DNA of 64,000 nt from Litoditis marina. Taxonomy: Eukaryota > Nematoda > Chromadorea > Rhabditida > Rhabditidae. A program made the translations under genes and the position numbers. The DNA lies in the NCBI GenBank assembly GCA_964036275.1, contig OZ038433.1:15447801-15511800 (forward strand), read 5' to 3'. This document shows positions 1 to 12,664 of the stretch, one piece after another (the stretch's first letter is position 1; every line of letters starts with the position of its first letter). Under the pieces are notes generated by a model that did not search any database, was not told the origin of the DNA, and worked only from the letters and a program-made list of their open reading frames with translations.

Positions 1-3000
1 GCCATTCCATAAGGCGACAGACGTGAACTGGATGGGTTTTCATTTACCAAGTACAGCTGGGATTCGGTGAGAAGCACGTTCTCTGGAGTAGAAATGGGAT
101 ACGTGAGACAGACGGGAGCTGGATGGGTTTTCATTTCTATTTGTTTTCCTTTCCATAAGGCCTTTTTTGCATTCCATAAGGCCTTTTTTTGCATTCCATA
201 AGGCTTTTTTTGCATTCCATAAGGCGTTTTTTGCATTCCATAAGGCCTTTTTTGCATTCCATAAGGCCTTTTTTGCATTCCATAAGGCCTTTTTTGCATT
301 CCATAAGGCCATTTTGGCCATTCCATAAGGCGACAGACGTGAACTGGATGGGTTTTCATTTACCAAGTACATCTGGGATTCGGTGAGAAGCACGTTCTCT
401 GGAGTAGAAATGGGATACGTGAGACAGACGGGAGCTGGATGGGTTTTCATTTCTATTTGTTTTCCTTTCCATAAGGCCTTTTTTGCATTCCATAAGGCCT
501 TTTTTGCATTCCATAAGGCATTTTTTGCATTCCATAAGGCGTTTTTTGCATTCCATAAGGCGTTTTTTGCATTCCATAAGGCCTTTTTTGCATTCCATAA
601 GGCCATTTTTGCATTCCATAAGGCCATTTTGGCCATTCCATAAGGCCATTCGGGTCATTCCATAAGGCCATTTGGGCCATTCCATAAGGCCATTCGGGTC
701 ATTCCATAAGGCCATTTGGGCCATTCCTTTTTGGCCATTCCATAATACCATAAGGCCATTCCATAATACCATAAGGCCTTTTTTGCATTCCATAAGGCCT
801 TTTCATAAGGCCATATTGGCGTGTTCCATAAGGCCATTTTTGCATTCCATAAGGCCATTTTGGCATTCCATAAGGCCATTTTGGCGTTCCATAAGGCCTT
901 TTTTGCATTCCATAAGGCCTTTTTTGCATTCCATAAGGCCTTTTTTGCATTCCATAAGGCATTTTTTGCATTCCATAAGGCCTTTTTTGCATTCCATAAG
1001 GCCATTTTCGCATTCCATAAGGCCATTTTGGCCATTCCATAAGGCCATTTTGGCCATTCCATAAGGCGACAGACGTGAACTGGATGGGTTTTCATTTACC
1101 AAGTACAGCTGGGATTCGGTGAGAAGCACGTTCTCTGGAGTAGAAATGGGATACGTGAGACAGACGGGAGCTGGATGGGTTTTCATTTCGATTTGTTTTC
1201 CTTTTCATAAGGCCTTATTTGCATTCCATAAGGCCTTTTTTGCATTCCATAAGGCTTTTTTTGCATTCCATAAGGCGTTTTTTGCATTCCATAAGGCCTT
1301 TTTTGCATTCCATAAGGCCTTTTTTGCATTCCATAAGGCCTTTTTTGCATTCCATAAGGCCATTTTGGCCATTCCATAAGGCGACAGACGTGAACTGGAT
1401 GGGTTTTCATTTACCAAGTACAGCTGGGATTCGGTGAGAAGCACGTTCTCTGGAGTAGAAATGGGATACGTGAGACAGACGGGAGCTGGATGGGTTTTCA
1501 TTTCTATTTGTTTTCCTTTCCATAAGGCCTTTTTTGCATTCCATAAGGCCTTTTTTGCATTCCATAAGGCATTTGTTGCATTCCATAAGGCGTTTTTTGC
1601 ATTCCATAAGGCGTTTTTTGCATTCCATAAGGCCTTTTTTGCATTCCATAAGGCCATTTTTGCATTCCATAAGGCCATTTTGGCCATTCCATAAGGCCAT
1701 TCGGGTCATTCCATAAGGCCATTTGGGCCATTCCATAAGGCCATTCGGGTCATTCCATAAGGCCATTTGGGCCATTCCTTTTTGGCCATTCCATAATACC
1801 ATAAGGCCATTCCATAATACCATAAGGCCTTTTTTGCATTCCATAAGGCATTTTCACAAGGCCATATTGGCGTGTTCCATAAGGCCATTTTTGCATTCCA
1901 TAAGGCCATTTTGGCATTCCATAAGGCCATTTTGGTGTTCCATAAGGCCTTTTTTGCATTCCATAAGGCCTTTTCTGTTTTTTGCATTCCATAAGGCCTT
2001 TTGTGTGTTCCATGAGGCATTTTCTGCATTCCATGCCTTTTGTGTGTTCCATAAGGCCTTTTTTGCATTCCATAAGGCAGTTTTTGCATTCCATAAGGCA
2101 TTTTTTTGCATTCCATAAGGCATTTTGTGTGTTCCATAAGGCCTATTTTGCATTCCATAAGGCCTTTTCTGTTTTTTGCATTCCATAAGGCCTTTTGTGT
2201 GTTCCATGAGGCATTTTCTGCATTCCATGCCTTTTGTGTGTTCCATAAGGCCTTTTTTTGCATTCCATAAGGCAGTTTTTGCATTCCATAAGGCCTTTTT
2301 TTGCATTCCATAAGGCATTTTTTGCATTCCATAAGGCTTTTTTTGCATTCCATAAGGCCTTTCTTGCATTCCATGAGGCCTCTCCATAAGGCCGTTTTTG
2401 CATTCCATAAGGCCATTTTGGCATTCCATAAGGCCATTTTGGCGTTCCATAAGGCCTTTTTTGCATTCCATAAGGCCTTTTTTGCATTCCATAAGGCCTT
2501 TTTTGCATTCCATAAGGCATTTTTTGCATTCCATAAGGCCTTTTTTGCATTCCATAAGGCCATTTTCGCATTCCATAAGGCCATTTTGGCCATTCCATAA
2601 GGCCATTTTGGCCATTCCATAAGGCGACAGACGTGAACTGGATGAGTTTTCATTTACCAAGTACAGCTGGGATTCGGTGAGAAGCACGTTCTCTGGAGTA
2701 GAAATGGGATACGTGAGACAGACGGGAGCTGGATGGGTTTTCATTTCTATTTGTTTTCCTTTCCATAAGGCCATATTGGCGTTCCATAAGGCCATTTTTG
2801 CATTCCATAAGGCCATTTTGGCATTCCATAAGGTCATTTTGGCGTTCCATAAGGCCTTTTTTGCATTCCATAAGGTCTTTTTTGCATTCCATAAGGCATT
2901 TTTTGCATTCCATAAGGCCATTTTGGCCATTCCATAAGGCCATTTTGGCCATTCCATAAGGCGACAGACGTGAACTGGATGGGTTTTCATTTACCAAGTA

Positions 3001-4346
3001 CAGCTGGGATTCGGTGAGAAGCACGTTCTCTGGAGTAGAAATGGGATACGTGAGACAGACGGGAACTGGATGGGTTTTCATTTCTATTTGTTTTCCTTTC
3101 CATAAGGCCTTTTTTGCATTCCATAAGGCCTTTTTTGCATTCCATAAGGCCTTTTTTTGCATTCCATAAGACTTTTTTTGCATTCCATAAGGCGTTTTTT
3201 GCATTCCATAAGGCCTTTTTTGCATTCCATAAGGCCTTTTTTGCATTCCATAAGGCCTTTTTTGCATTCCATAAGGCCATTTTGGCCATTCCATAAGGCG
3301 ACAGACGTGAACTGGATGGGTTTTCATTTACCAAGTACAGCTGGGATTCGGTGAGAAGCACGTTCTCTGGAGTAGAAATGGGATACGTGAGACAGACGGG
3401 AGCTGGATGGGTTTTCATTTCTATTTGTTTTCCTTTCCATAAGGCCTTTTTTGCATTCCATAAGGCCTTTTTTGCATTCCATAAGGCCATTTTGGCCATT
3501 CCATAAGGCGACAGACGTGAACTGGATGGGTTTTCATTTACCAAGTACAGCTGGGATTCGGTGAGAAGCACGTTCTCTGGAGTAGAAATGGGATACGTGA
3601 GACAGACGGGAGCTGGATGGGTTTTCATTTTTATTTGTTTTCCTTTCCATAAGGCCTTTTTTGCATTCCATAAGGCCTTTTTTGCATTCCATAAGGCATT
3701 TTTCGCATTCCATAAGGCGTTTTTTGCATTCCATAAGGCGTTTTTTGCATTCCATAAGGCCTTTTTTGCATTCCATAAGGCCATTTTTGCATTCCATAAG
3801 GCCATTTTGGCCATTCCATAAGGCCATTCGGGTCATTCCATAAGGCCATTTGGGCCATTCCTTTTTGGCCATTCCATAATACCATAAGGCCATTCCATAA
3901 TACCATAAGGCCTTTTTTGCATTCCATAAGGCCTTTTCATAAGGCCATATTGGCGTGTTCCATAAGGCCATTTTTGCATTCCATAAGGCCTTTTTTGCAT
4001 TCCATAAGGCCTTTTTTTGCATTCCATAAGGCAGTTTTTGCATTCCATAAGGCCTTTTTTGCATTCCATAAGGCATTTTTTGCATTCCATAAGGCTTTTT
4101 TTGCATTCCATAAGGCCTTTCTTGCATTCCATGAGGCCTTTCCATAAGGCCGTTTTTGCATTCCATAAGGCCATTTTGGCATTCCATAAGGCCATTTTGG
4201 CGTTCCATAAGGCCTTTTTTGCATTCCATAAGGCCTTTTTTGCATTCCATAAGGCCTTTTTTGCATTCCATAAGGCATTTTTTGCATTCCATAAGGCCTT
4301 TTTTGCATTCCATAAGGCCATTTTCGCATTCCATAAGGCCATTTTG
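1..4346. repeat. Higher-order repeat unit, copy 1 (4,346 bp)
   Basis: The order of monomer variants and spacers in this block recurs almost base for base 4,346 bp downstream. Only scattered substitutions separate the copies, for example GAACTGGATGGG near 25 against GAACTAGATGAG near 4,371, and GGCATTTTCACAAGG near 1,850 against GGCCTTTTCACAAGG near 6,196. The left edge is the window edge, so the true unit boundary is unknown. Confidence 0.9.
332..470. repeat. 139-bp interspersed spacer (representative copy)
   Basis: This non-satellite block is inserted between monomer runs. It begins GACAGACGTGAACTGGATGG and ends TTGTTTTCCTTTCC. It contains an internal direct repeat of about 30 bp, in which GACAGACG, two variable bases, then RCTGGATGGGTTTTCATTT occurs at both ends. 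Further copies begin near 16, 1,068, 1,383, 2,626, 2,963, 3,300, 3,510, 4,362, 4,678, 5,414, 5,729, 6,972, 7,309, 7,645, 7,855, 8,708, 9,226, 9,565, 10,437 and 10,775. A partial copy lies at 48,764-48,820. No coding role is claimed. Confidence 0.9.
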
Positions 4347-7300
4347 GCCATTCCATAAGGCGACAGACGTGAACTAGATGAGTTTTCATTTACCAAGTAC
4401 AGCTGGGATTCGGTGAGAAGCACGTTCTCTGGAGTAGAAATGGGATACGTGAGACAGACGGGAGCTGGATGGGTTTTCATTTCTATTTGTTTTCCTTTCC
4501 ATAAGGCCTTTTTTGCATTCCATAAGGCCTTTTTTTGCATTCCATAAGGCTTTTTTTGCATTCCATAAGGCGTTTTTTGCATTCCATAAGGCCTTTTTTG
4601 CATTCCATAAGGCCTTTTTTGCATTCCATAAGGCCTTTTTTGCATTCCATAAGGCCATTTTGGCCATTCCATAAGGCGACAGACGTGAACTGGATGGGTT
4701 TTCATTTACCAAGTACATCTGGGATTCGGTGAGAAGCACGTTCTCTGGAGTAGAAATGGGATACGTGAGACAGACGGGAGCTGGATGGGTTTTCATTTCT
4801 ATTTGTTTTCCTTTCCATAAGGCCTTTTTTGCATTCCATAAGGCCTTTTTTGCATTCCATAAGGCATTTTTTGCATTCCATAAGGCGTTTTTTGCATTCC
4901 ATAAGGCGTTTTTTGCATTCCATAAGGCCTTTTTTGCATTCCATAAGGCCATTTTTGCATTCCATAAGGCCATTTTGGCCATTCCATAAGGCCATTCGGG
5001 TCATTCCATAAGGCCATTTGGGCCATTCCATAAGGCCATTCGGGTCATTCCATAAGGCCATTTGGGCCATTCCTTTTTGGCCATTCCATAATACCATAAG
5101 GCCATTCCATAATACCATAAGGCCTTTTTTGCATTCCATAAGGCCTTTTCATAAGGCCATATTGGCGTGTTCCATAAGGCCATTTTTGCATTCCATAAGG
5201 CCATTTTGGCATTCCATAAGGCCATTTTGGCGTTCCATAAGGCCTTTTTTGCATTCCATAAGGCCTTTTTTGCATTCCATAAGGCCTTTTTTGCATTCCA
5301 TAAGGCATTTTTTGCATTCCATAAGGCCTTTTTTGCATTCCATAAGGCCATTTTCGCATTCCATAAGGCCATTTTGGCCATTCCATAAGGCCATTTTGGC
5401 CATTCCATAAGGCGACAGACGTGAACTGGATGGGTTTTCATTTACCAAGTACAGCTGGGATTCGGTGAGAAGCACGTTCTCTGGAGTAGAAATGGGATAC
5501 GTGAGACAGACGGGAGCTGGATGGGTTTTCATTTCGATTTGTTTTCCTTTTCATAAGGCCTTATTTGCATTCCATAAGGCCTTTTTTGCATTCCATAAGG
5601 CTTTTTTTGCATTCCATAAGGCGTTTTTTGCATTCCATAAGGCCTTTTTTGCATTCCATAAGGCCTTTTTTGCATTCCATAAGGCCTTTTTTGCATTCCA
5701 TAAGGCCATTTTGGCCATTCCATAAGGCGACAGACGTGAACTGGATGGGTTTTCATTTACCAAGTACAGCTGGGATTCGGTGAGAAGCACGTTCTCTGGA
5801 GTAGAAATGGGATACGTGAGACAGACGGGAGCTGGATGGGTTTTCATTTCTATTTGTTTTCCTTTCCATAAGGCCTTTTTTGCATTCCATAAGGCCTTTT
5901 TTGCATTCCATAAGGCATTTGTTGCATTCCATAAGGCGTTTTTTGCATTCCATAAGGCGTTTTTTGCATTCCATAAGGCCTTTTTTGCATTCCATAAGGC
6001 CATTTTTGCATTCCATAAGGCCATTTTGGCCATTCCATAAGGCCATTCGGGTCATTCCATAAGGCCATTTGGGCCATTCCATAAGGCCATTCGGGTCATT
6101 CCATAAGGCCATTTGGGCCATTCCTTTTTGGCCATTCCATAATACCATAAGGCCATTCCATAATACCATAAGGCCTTTTTTGCATTCCATAAGGCCTTTT
6201 CACAAGGCCATATTGGCGTGTTCCATAAGGCCATTTTTGCATTCCATAAGGCCATTTTGGCATTCCATAAGGCCATTTTGGTGTTCCATAAGGCCTTTTT
6301 TGCATTCCATAAGGCCTTTTCTGTTTTTTGCATTCCATAAGGCCTTTTGTGTGTTCCATGAGGCATTTTCTGCATTCCATGCCTTTTGTGTGTTCCATAA
6401 GGCCTTTTTTGCATTCCATAAGGCAGTTTTTGCATTCCATAAGGCATTTTTTTGCATTCCATAAGGCATTTTGTGTGTTCCATAAGGCCTATTTTGCATT
6501 CCATAAGGCCTTTTCTGTTTTTTGCATTCCATAAGGCCTTTTGTGTGTTCCATGAGGCATTTTCTGCATTCCATGCCTTTTGTGTGTTCCATAAGGCCTT
6601 TTTTTGCATTCCATAAGGCAGTTTTTGCATTCCATAAGGCCTTTTTTTGCATTCCATAAGGCATTTTTTGCATTCCATAAGGCTTTTTTTGCATTCCATA
6701 AGGCCTTTCTTGCATTCCATGAGGCCTCTCCATAAGGCCGTTTTTGCATTCCATAAGGCCATTTTGGCATTCCATAAGGCCATTTTGGCGTTCCATAAGG
6801 CCTTTTTTGCATTCCATAAGGCCTTTTTTGCATTCCATAAGGCCTTTTTTGCATTCCATAAGGCATTTTTTGCATTCCATAAGGCCTTTTTTGCATTCCA
6901 TAAGGCCATTTTCGCATTCCATAAGGCCATTTTGGCCATTCCATAAGGCCATTTTGGCCATTCCATAAGGCGACAGACGTGAACTGGATGAGTTTTCATT
7001 TACCAAGTACAGCTGGGATTCGGTGAGAAGCACGTTCTCTGGAGTAGAAATGGGATACGTGAGACAGACGGGAGCTGGATGGGTTTTCATTTCTATTTGT
7101 TTTCCTTTCCATAAGGCCATATTGGCGTTCCATAAGGCCATTTTTGCATTCCATAAGGCCATTTTGGCATTCCATAAGGTCATTTTGGCGTTCCATAAGG
7201 CCTTTTTTGCATTCCATAAGGTCTTTTTTGCATTCCATAAGGCATTTTTTGCATTCCATAAGGCCATTTTGGCCATTCCATAAGGCCATTTTGGCCATTC

Positions 7301-8692
7301 CATAAGGCGACAGACGTGAACTGGATGGGTTTTCATTTACCAAGTACAGCTGGGATTCGGTGAGAAGCACGTTCTCTGGAGTAGAAATGGGATACGTGAG
7401 ACAGACGGGAACTGGATGGGTTTTCATTTCTATTTGTTTTCCTTTCCATAAGGCCTTTTTTGCATTCCATAAGGCCTTTTTTGCATTCCATAAGGCCTTT
7501 TTTTGCATTCCATAAGACTTTTTTTGCATTCCATAAGGCGTTTTTTGCATTCCATAAGGCCTTTTTTGCATTCCATAAGGCCTTTTTTGCATTCCATAAG
7601 GCCTTTTTTGCATTCCATAAGGCCATTTTGGCCATTCCATAAGGCGACAGACGTGAACTGGATGGGTTTTCATTTACCAAGTACAGCTGGGATTCGGTGA
7701 GAAGCACGTTCTCTGGAGTAGAAATGGGATACGTGAGACAGACGGGAGCTGGATGGGTTTTCATTTCTATTTGTTTTCCTTTCCATAAGGCCTTTTTTGC
7801 ATTCCATAAGGCCTTTTTTGCATTCCATAAGGCCATTTTGGCCATTCCATAAGGCGACAGACGTGAACTGGATGGGTTTTCATTTACCAAGTACAGCTGG
7901 GATTCGGTGAGAAGCACGTTCTCTGGAGTAGAAATGGGATACGTGAGACAGACGGGAGCTGGATGGGTTTTCATTTTTATTTGTTTTCCTTTCCATAAGG
8001 CCTTTTTTGCATTCCATAAGGCCTTTTTTGCATTCCATAAGGCATTTTTCGCATTCCATAAGGCGTTTTTTGCATTCCATAAGGCGTTTTTTGCATTCCA
8101 TAAGGCCTTTTTTGCATTCCATAAGGCCATTTTTGCATTCCATAAGGCCATTTTGGCCATTCCATAAGGCCATTCGGGTCATTCCATAAGGCCATTTGGG
8201 CCATTCCTTTTTGGCCATTCCATAATACCATAAGGCCATTCCATAATACCATAAGGCCTTTTTTGCATTCCATAAGGCCTTTTCATAAGGCCATATTGGC
8301 GTGTTCCATAAGGCCATTTTTGCATTCCATAAGGCCTTTTTTGCATTCCATAAGGCCTTTTTTTGCATTCCATAAGGCAGTTTTTGCATTCCATAAGGCC
8401 TTTTTTGCATTCCATAAGGCATTTTTTGCATTCCATAAGGCTTTTTTTGCATTCCATAAGGCCTTTCTTGCATTCCATGAGGCCTTTCCATAAGGCCGTT
8501 TTTGCATTCCATAAGGCCATTTTGGCATTCCATAAGGCCATTTTGGCGTTCCATAAGGCCTTTTTTGCATTCCATAAGGCCTTTTTTGCATTCCATAAGG
8601 CCTTTTTTGCATTCCATAAGGCATTTTTTGCATTCCATAAGGCCTTTTTTGCATTCCATAAGGCCATTTTCGCATTCCATAAGGCCATTTTG
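4347..8692. repeat. Higher-order repeat unit, copy 2 (4,346 bp)
   Basis: This block is a nearly identical tandem copy of bases 1-4,346. Every spacer and every odd monomer keeps its order and spacing, including the short AGGCCTCTCC monomer and the CCATAATACC monomers. Such similarity over 4.3 kb implies recent unequal exchange or rolling-circle type amplification of the whole block. Confidence 0.9.
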
Positions 8693-10898
8693 GCCATTCC
8701 ATAAGGCGACAGACGTGAACTAGATGAGTTTTCATTTACCAAGTACAGCTGGGATTCGGTGAGAAGCACGTTCTCTGGAGTAGAAATGGGATACGTGAGA
8801 CAGACGGGAGCTGGATGGGTTTTCATTTCTATTTGTTTTCCTTTCCATAAGGCCATATTGGCGTTCCATAAGGCCATTTTTGCATTCCATAAGGCCATTT
8901 TGGCATTCCATAAGGTCATTTTGGCGTTCCATAAGGCCTTTTTTGCATTCCATAAGGCCTTTTTTGCATTCCATAAGGCATTTTTTGCATTCCATAAGGC
9001 CTTTCTTGCATTCCATGAGGCCTTTCCATAAGGCCTTTTTTGCATTCCATAAGGCCTTTTTTGCATTCCATAAGGCATTTTTTGCATTCCATAAGGCCTT
9101 TTTTGCATTCCATAAGGCATTTTTTGCATTCCATAAGGCCTTTTTTGCATTCCATAAGGCCATTTTCGCATTCCATAAGGCCATTTTGGCCATTCCATAA
9201 GGCCATTTTGGCCATTCCATAAGGCGACAGACGTGAACTGGATGAGTTTTCATTTACCAAGTACAGCTGGGATTCGGTGAGAAGCACGTTCTCTGGAGTA
9301 GAAATGGGATACGTGAGACAGACGGGAACTGGATGGGTTTTCATTTCTATTTGTTTTCCTTTCCATAAGGCCTTTTTTGCATTCCATAAGGCCTTTTTTG
9401 CATTCCATAAGGCCTTTTTTTGCATTCCATAAGACTTTTTTTGCATTCCATAAGGCGTTTTTTGCATTCCATAAGGCCTTTTTTGCATTCCATAAGGCCT
9501 TTTTTGCATTCCATAAGGCCTTTTTTGCATTCCATAAGGCCATTTTGGCCATTCCATAAGGCGACAGACGTGAACTGGATGGGTTTTCATTTACCAAGTA
9601 CAGCTGGGATTCGGTGAGAAGCACGTTCTCTGGAGTAGAAATGGGATACGTGAGACAGACGGGAGCTGGATGGGTTTTCATTTTTATTTGTTTTCCTTTC
9701 CATAAGGCCTTTTTTGCATTCCATAAGGCCTTTTTTGCATTCCATAAGGCATTTTTCGCATTCCATAAGGCGTTTTTTGCATTCCATAAGGCGTTTTTTG
9801 CATTCCATAAGGCCTTTTTTGCATTCCATAAGGCCATTTTTGCATTCCATAAGGCCATTTTGGCCATTCCATAAGGCCATTCGGGTCATTCCATAAGGCC
9901 ATTTGGGCCATTCCTTTTTGGCCATTCCATAATACCATAAGGCCATTCCATAATACCATAAGGCCTTTTTTGCATTCCATAAGGCCTTTTCATAAGGCCA
10001 TATTGGCGTGTTCCATAAGGCCATTTTTGCATTCCATAAGGCCTTTTTTGCATTCCATAAGGCCTTTTTTTGCATTCCATAAGGCAGTTTTTGCATTCCA
10101 TAAGGCATTTTTTTGCATTCCATAAGGCATTTTTTGCATTCCATAAGGCTTTTTTTGCATTCCATAAGGCCTTTCTTGCATTCCATGAGGCCTTTCCATA
10201 AGGCCGTTTTTGCATTCCATAAGGCCATTTTGGCATTCCATAAGGCCATTTTGGCGTTCCATAAGGCCTTTTTTGCATTCCATAAGGCCTTTTTTGCATT
10301 CCATAAGGCCTTTTTTGCATTCCATAAGGCATTTTTTGCATTCCATAAGGCCTTTTTTGCATTCCATAAGGCCATTTTCGCATTCCATAAGGCCATTTTG
10401 GCCATTCCATAAGGCCATTTTGGCCATTCCATAAGGCGACAGACGTGAACTGGATGAGTTTTCATTTACCAAGTACAGCTGGGATTCGGTGAGAAGCACG
10501 TTCTCTGGAGTAGGAATGGGATACGTGAGACAGACGGGAGCTGGATGGGTTTTCATTTCTATTTGTTTTCCTTTCCATAAGGCCATATTGGCGTTCCATA
10601 AGGCCATTTTTGCATTCCATAAGGCCATTTTGGCATTCCATAAGGTCATTTTGGCGTTCCATAAGGCCTTTTTTGCATTCCATAAGGCCTTTTTTGCATT
10701 CCATAAGGCATTTCTTGCATTCCATAAGGCCATTTTGGCCATTCCATAAGGCCATTTTGGCCATTCCATAAGGCGACAGACGTGAACTGGATGGGTTTTC
10801 ATTTACCAAGTACAGCTGGGATTCGGTGAGAAGCACGTTCTCTGGAGTAGAAATGGGATACGTGAGACAGACGGGAACTGGATGGGTTTTCATTTACC
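8693..10898. repeat. Rearranged partial third higher-order unit
   Basis: This block starts like the other two copies but jumps between segments equivalent to different parts of the 4,346-bp unit. For instance, the spacer at about 8,708 is followed by the AGGCCATATTGGCG monomers that normally follow the spacer near 2,626. It looks like a third copy shortened by internal deletions, and it ends in unique DNA. Confidence 0.75.
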
Positions 10899-12152
10899 GT
10901 GTCTGATTACGAGTTCCTACTGTTTGAGCCCAATCCACAGCATTTGATGCACATCATGAACACATTTTCTGCACATGTGTACCTATTTCCAAGCGTTCTT
11001 CTCGAGACGCGTAGTACATTTCCGCATTTCTATCTTTTTCACTACATGTATGTAAACTCCGATTCATCTATTTGTCTCACACATGCTGGACGTACCTCAG
11101 ATATTTTTTAATGGTCTTTTGACGAAATTGAAGCCAAATCTGCGTCAGCAGCGTAACAACACCAACAACCCACATATCAAAACAATTACCCGGTGTTGGT
11201 CGGGTATTGGGGCTCCTCACCGTTTTGCTCCTGTTTACAACAATAGGTGCACAATTGGAGCACATTTGTGCTCGTTTCTCCAACTATTTCACTACTTTCC
11301 ACAACATGTGATGTACTTTTGCTCTCATTTCTAGGCATTACAGGTCTCTCTCAACACTTTCTCACGACAACACTGAAATCATACTTCAGAGATATATCAA
11401 GCACTGACACACTTTCAAAGAGGCCAACATCTTGACATCATCCAGAACAAAACTGTACTCATATGAGAGCATTTACACGGGCCTCCGTCGGGGATGGGGT
11501 GATATGCCGCGTAATTTTACCTCTACTCACGTCATGCGGCGCACATTCAAGGCGCATTTGTGCTTGTTTTCTCAACTTTCTCAAACATTTATCCAACTTT
11601 CTCCAACATGTGCCTCACATTTACGCCTGTCCTGCGCGTCCCGCTAGCCTGAGGATCTTTATTTTGAACGCTTTCGATGTACATGGTTCCTAATAAAGGA
11701 TTCTGTCTTGGCCCAGCTAAAGTATCACTTGAGACCAAATTGAATACACATTTGGCTGTGTTTGAGTGTTAACCCACGCTCGGCATGACATCATGTCATA
11801 TTTCCCAATTATTGTACCACTTTTTACAGCTTTTGCTGCACATCTGTGCGCACTCCACAATGTTTTAAACGGGACACTCAGATATTGTTTACCTTAATTC
11901 ATTGCTACAAGTCAATGTGCAGGTTCGCATAAGTACGGAGTTCAGGAGCAAACCACACCAACAACATTCGTTTCCAACAAATATACCTCAAACTTGAATA
12001 ATTCAACCATCACCACATCCAAACAATGCGTTTGTGTCTGAATCACAGATTTAAGACGGGTCATTCACTAGCTGAGCCGATGTTCATTGAGCGACATATC
12101 AATGCCCAGACTAGATTCTTGACAAACAATTTTTTTAACGTAGACAAAACGT
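10899..12152. other. Unique AT-rich DNA, no gene recognised
   Basis: This is non-repetitive sequence between the end of satellite array 1 and the palindromic LTR insertion site. Open frames reach only about 80 codons and none resembles a known family. No RNA gene or clear promoter was recognised. Confidence 0.6.
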
Positions 12153-12210
12153 ACACTCGAGGGCACTTGGTGTGACCTCTCCGTTTCCGGATGGTTTGGT
12201 GTGGGAAGTG
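12153..12210. repeat. Left arm of an old palindrome, interrupted by the LTR element
   Basis: This stretch, from ACACTCGAGGGCACTTGGTG to GGAAGTG, recurs inverted at about 15,885-15,942 with a few substitutions. The arm resumes after the LTR element at 15,491-15,533, so the LTR element lies inside the arm. The inverted copy is uninterrupted and serves as an empty-site reference. Confidence 0.8.
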
Positions 12211-12255
12211 TGTTCTGACAAACGTGATATGCTAATCGCACAGTTGTATCACATT

Positions 12256-12650
12256 TGTTCTGACGAACGTGATATGCTAATCGCACAGTTGTATCACATT
12301 TGCATACGACTGTGCACGTGTAATCGTCTACGTGCCAACTGGGAAGAAACGTGGCAGAGAGAAGACTACGGAGCTCACTTCTCATTATGTTCTACTCGCA
12401 ACTTGTTGTTCTCTCTTAGGTCTCCTTCTGAGGCCTCCTTATTGTCTGTTCATAACTTGTAATATATGAACTAATTATCTATACACTGTTCTGTTGTCAG
12501 TTGATCCTACAAACTTGTAAGTCCATATGCAGTACAGTTATCCTAGAACTATCTTGGAAAAGAGTAAATAGAGTATTCCTAAATAGATTAATAACCGCGT
12601 GGCAGTAGTTTCAGTAGAATAATAGGCGGCATCCCACTAGCCTCCGAACA
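12256..12650 (+). repeat. 5' LTR (395 bp)
   Basis: This repeat has the canonical TG...CA ends and reads the same as 15,096-15,490. It is preceded by a 45-bp partial duplicate of its own first bases at 12,211-12,255, which differs at one position (GACAAACG against GACGAACG). It abuts the primer binding site. Confidence 0.9.
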
Positions 12651-12664
12651 TGGTGCATCGGCCG
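12651..12664 (+). promoter_or_regulatory. Primer binding site, tRNA-Gly(GCC)
   Basis: TGGTGCATCGGCCG starts at the base after the 5' LTR. It is complementary to the CCA end plus 11 bases of a typical metazoan tRNA-Gly(GCC), which ends CGGCCGATGCA-CCA. After 14 bases the match is lost. The tRNA end is from general knowledge of that tRNA; the adjacency to the LTR is seen directly. Confidence 0.8.

Larger units (their letters stand above)
1..10898 (-). repeat. 21-bp satellite array 1, minus orientation, with 139-bp spacers
   Basis: The plus strand shows hundreds of units reading GCATTCCATAAGGCC followed by a T run, which is the minus-strand form of a 21-bp monomer. Monomer variants differ at the CC/CG/CA after GG and in the T-run length. 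Runs of 5 to 20 monomers alternate with a 139-bp non-satellite spacer, of which there are about 21 copies. The array stops abruptly at about 10,898, inside a spacer copy. Five of the six frames are open only because the period is a multiple of three, so the many long open frames here are not genes. Confidence 0.97.

Noticed and set aside
1854..2990. 378-codon minus-strand frame combining satellite peptides with spacer-encoded VCLTYPISTPENVLLTESQ
   Set aside because: The spacer frame is open by chance. The same spacer is read in different frames in neighbouring copies, and nothing resembles a known protein.
1..10898. CRISPR array (regular repeats and spacers)
   Set aside because: The repeats are contiguous 21-mers with variants, spacers are one recurring 139-bp sequence rather than many different ones, and the context is eukaryotic.
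1..10898. CArG box (SRF site) in CCATAAGG
   Set aside because: A CArG box needs CC + six A/T + GG. The monomer has only four A/T bases between CC and GG.
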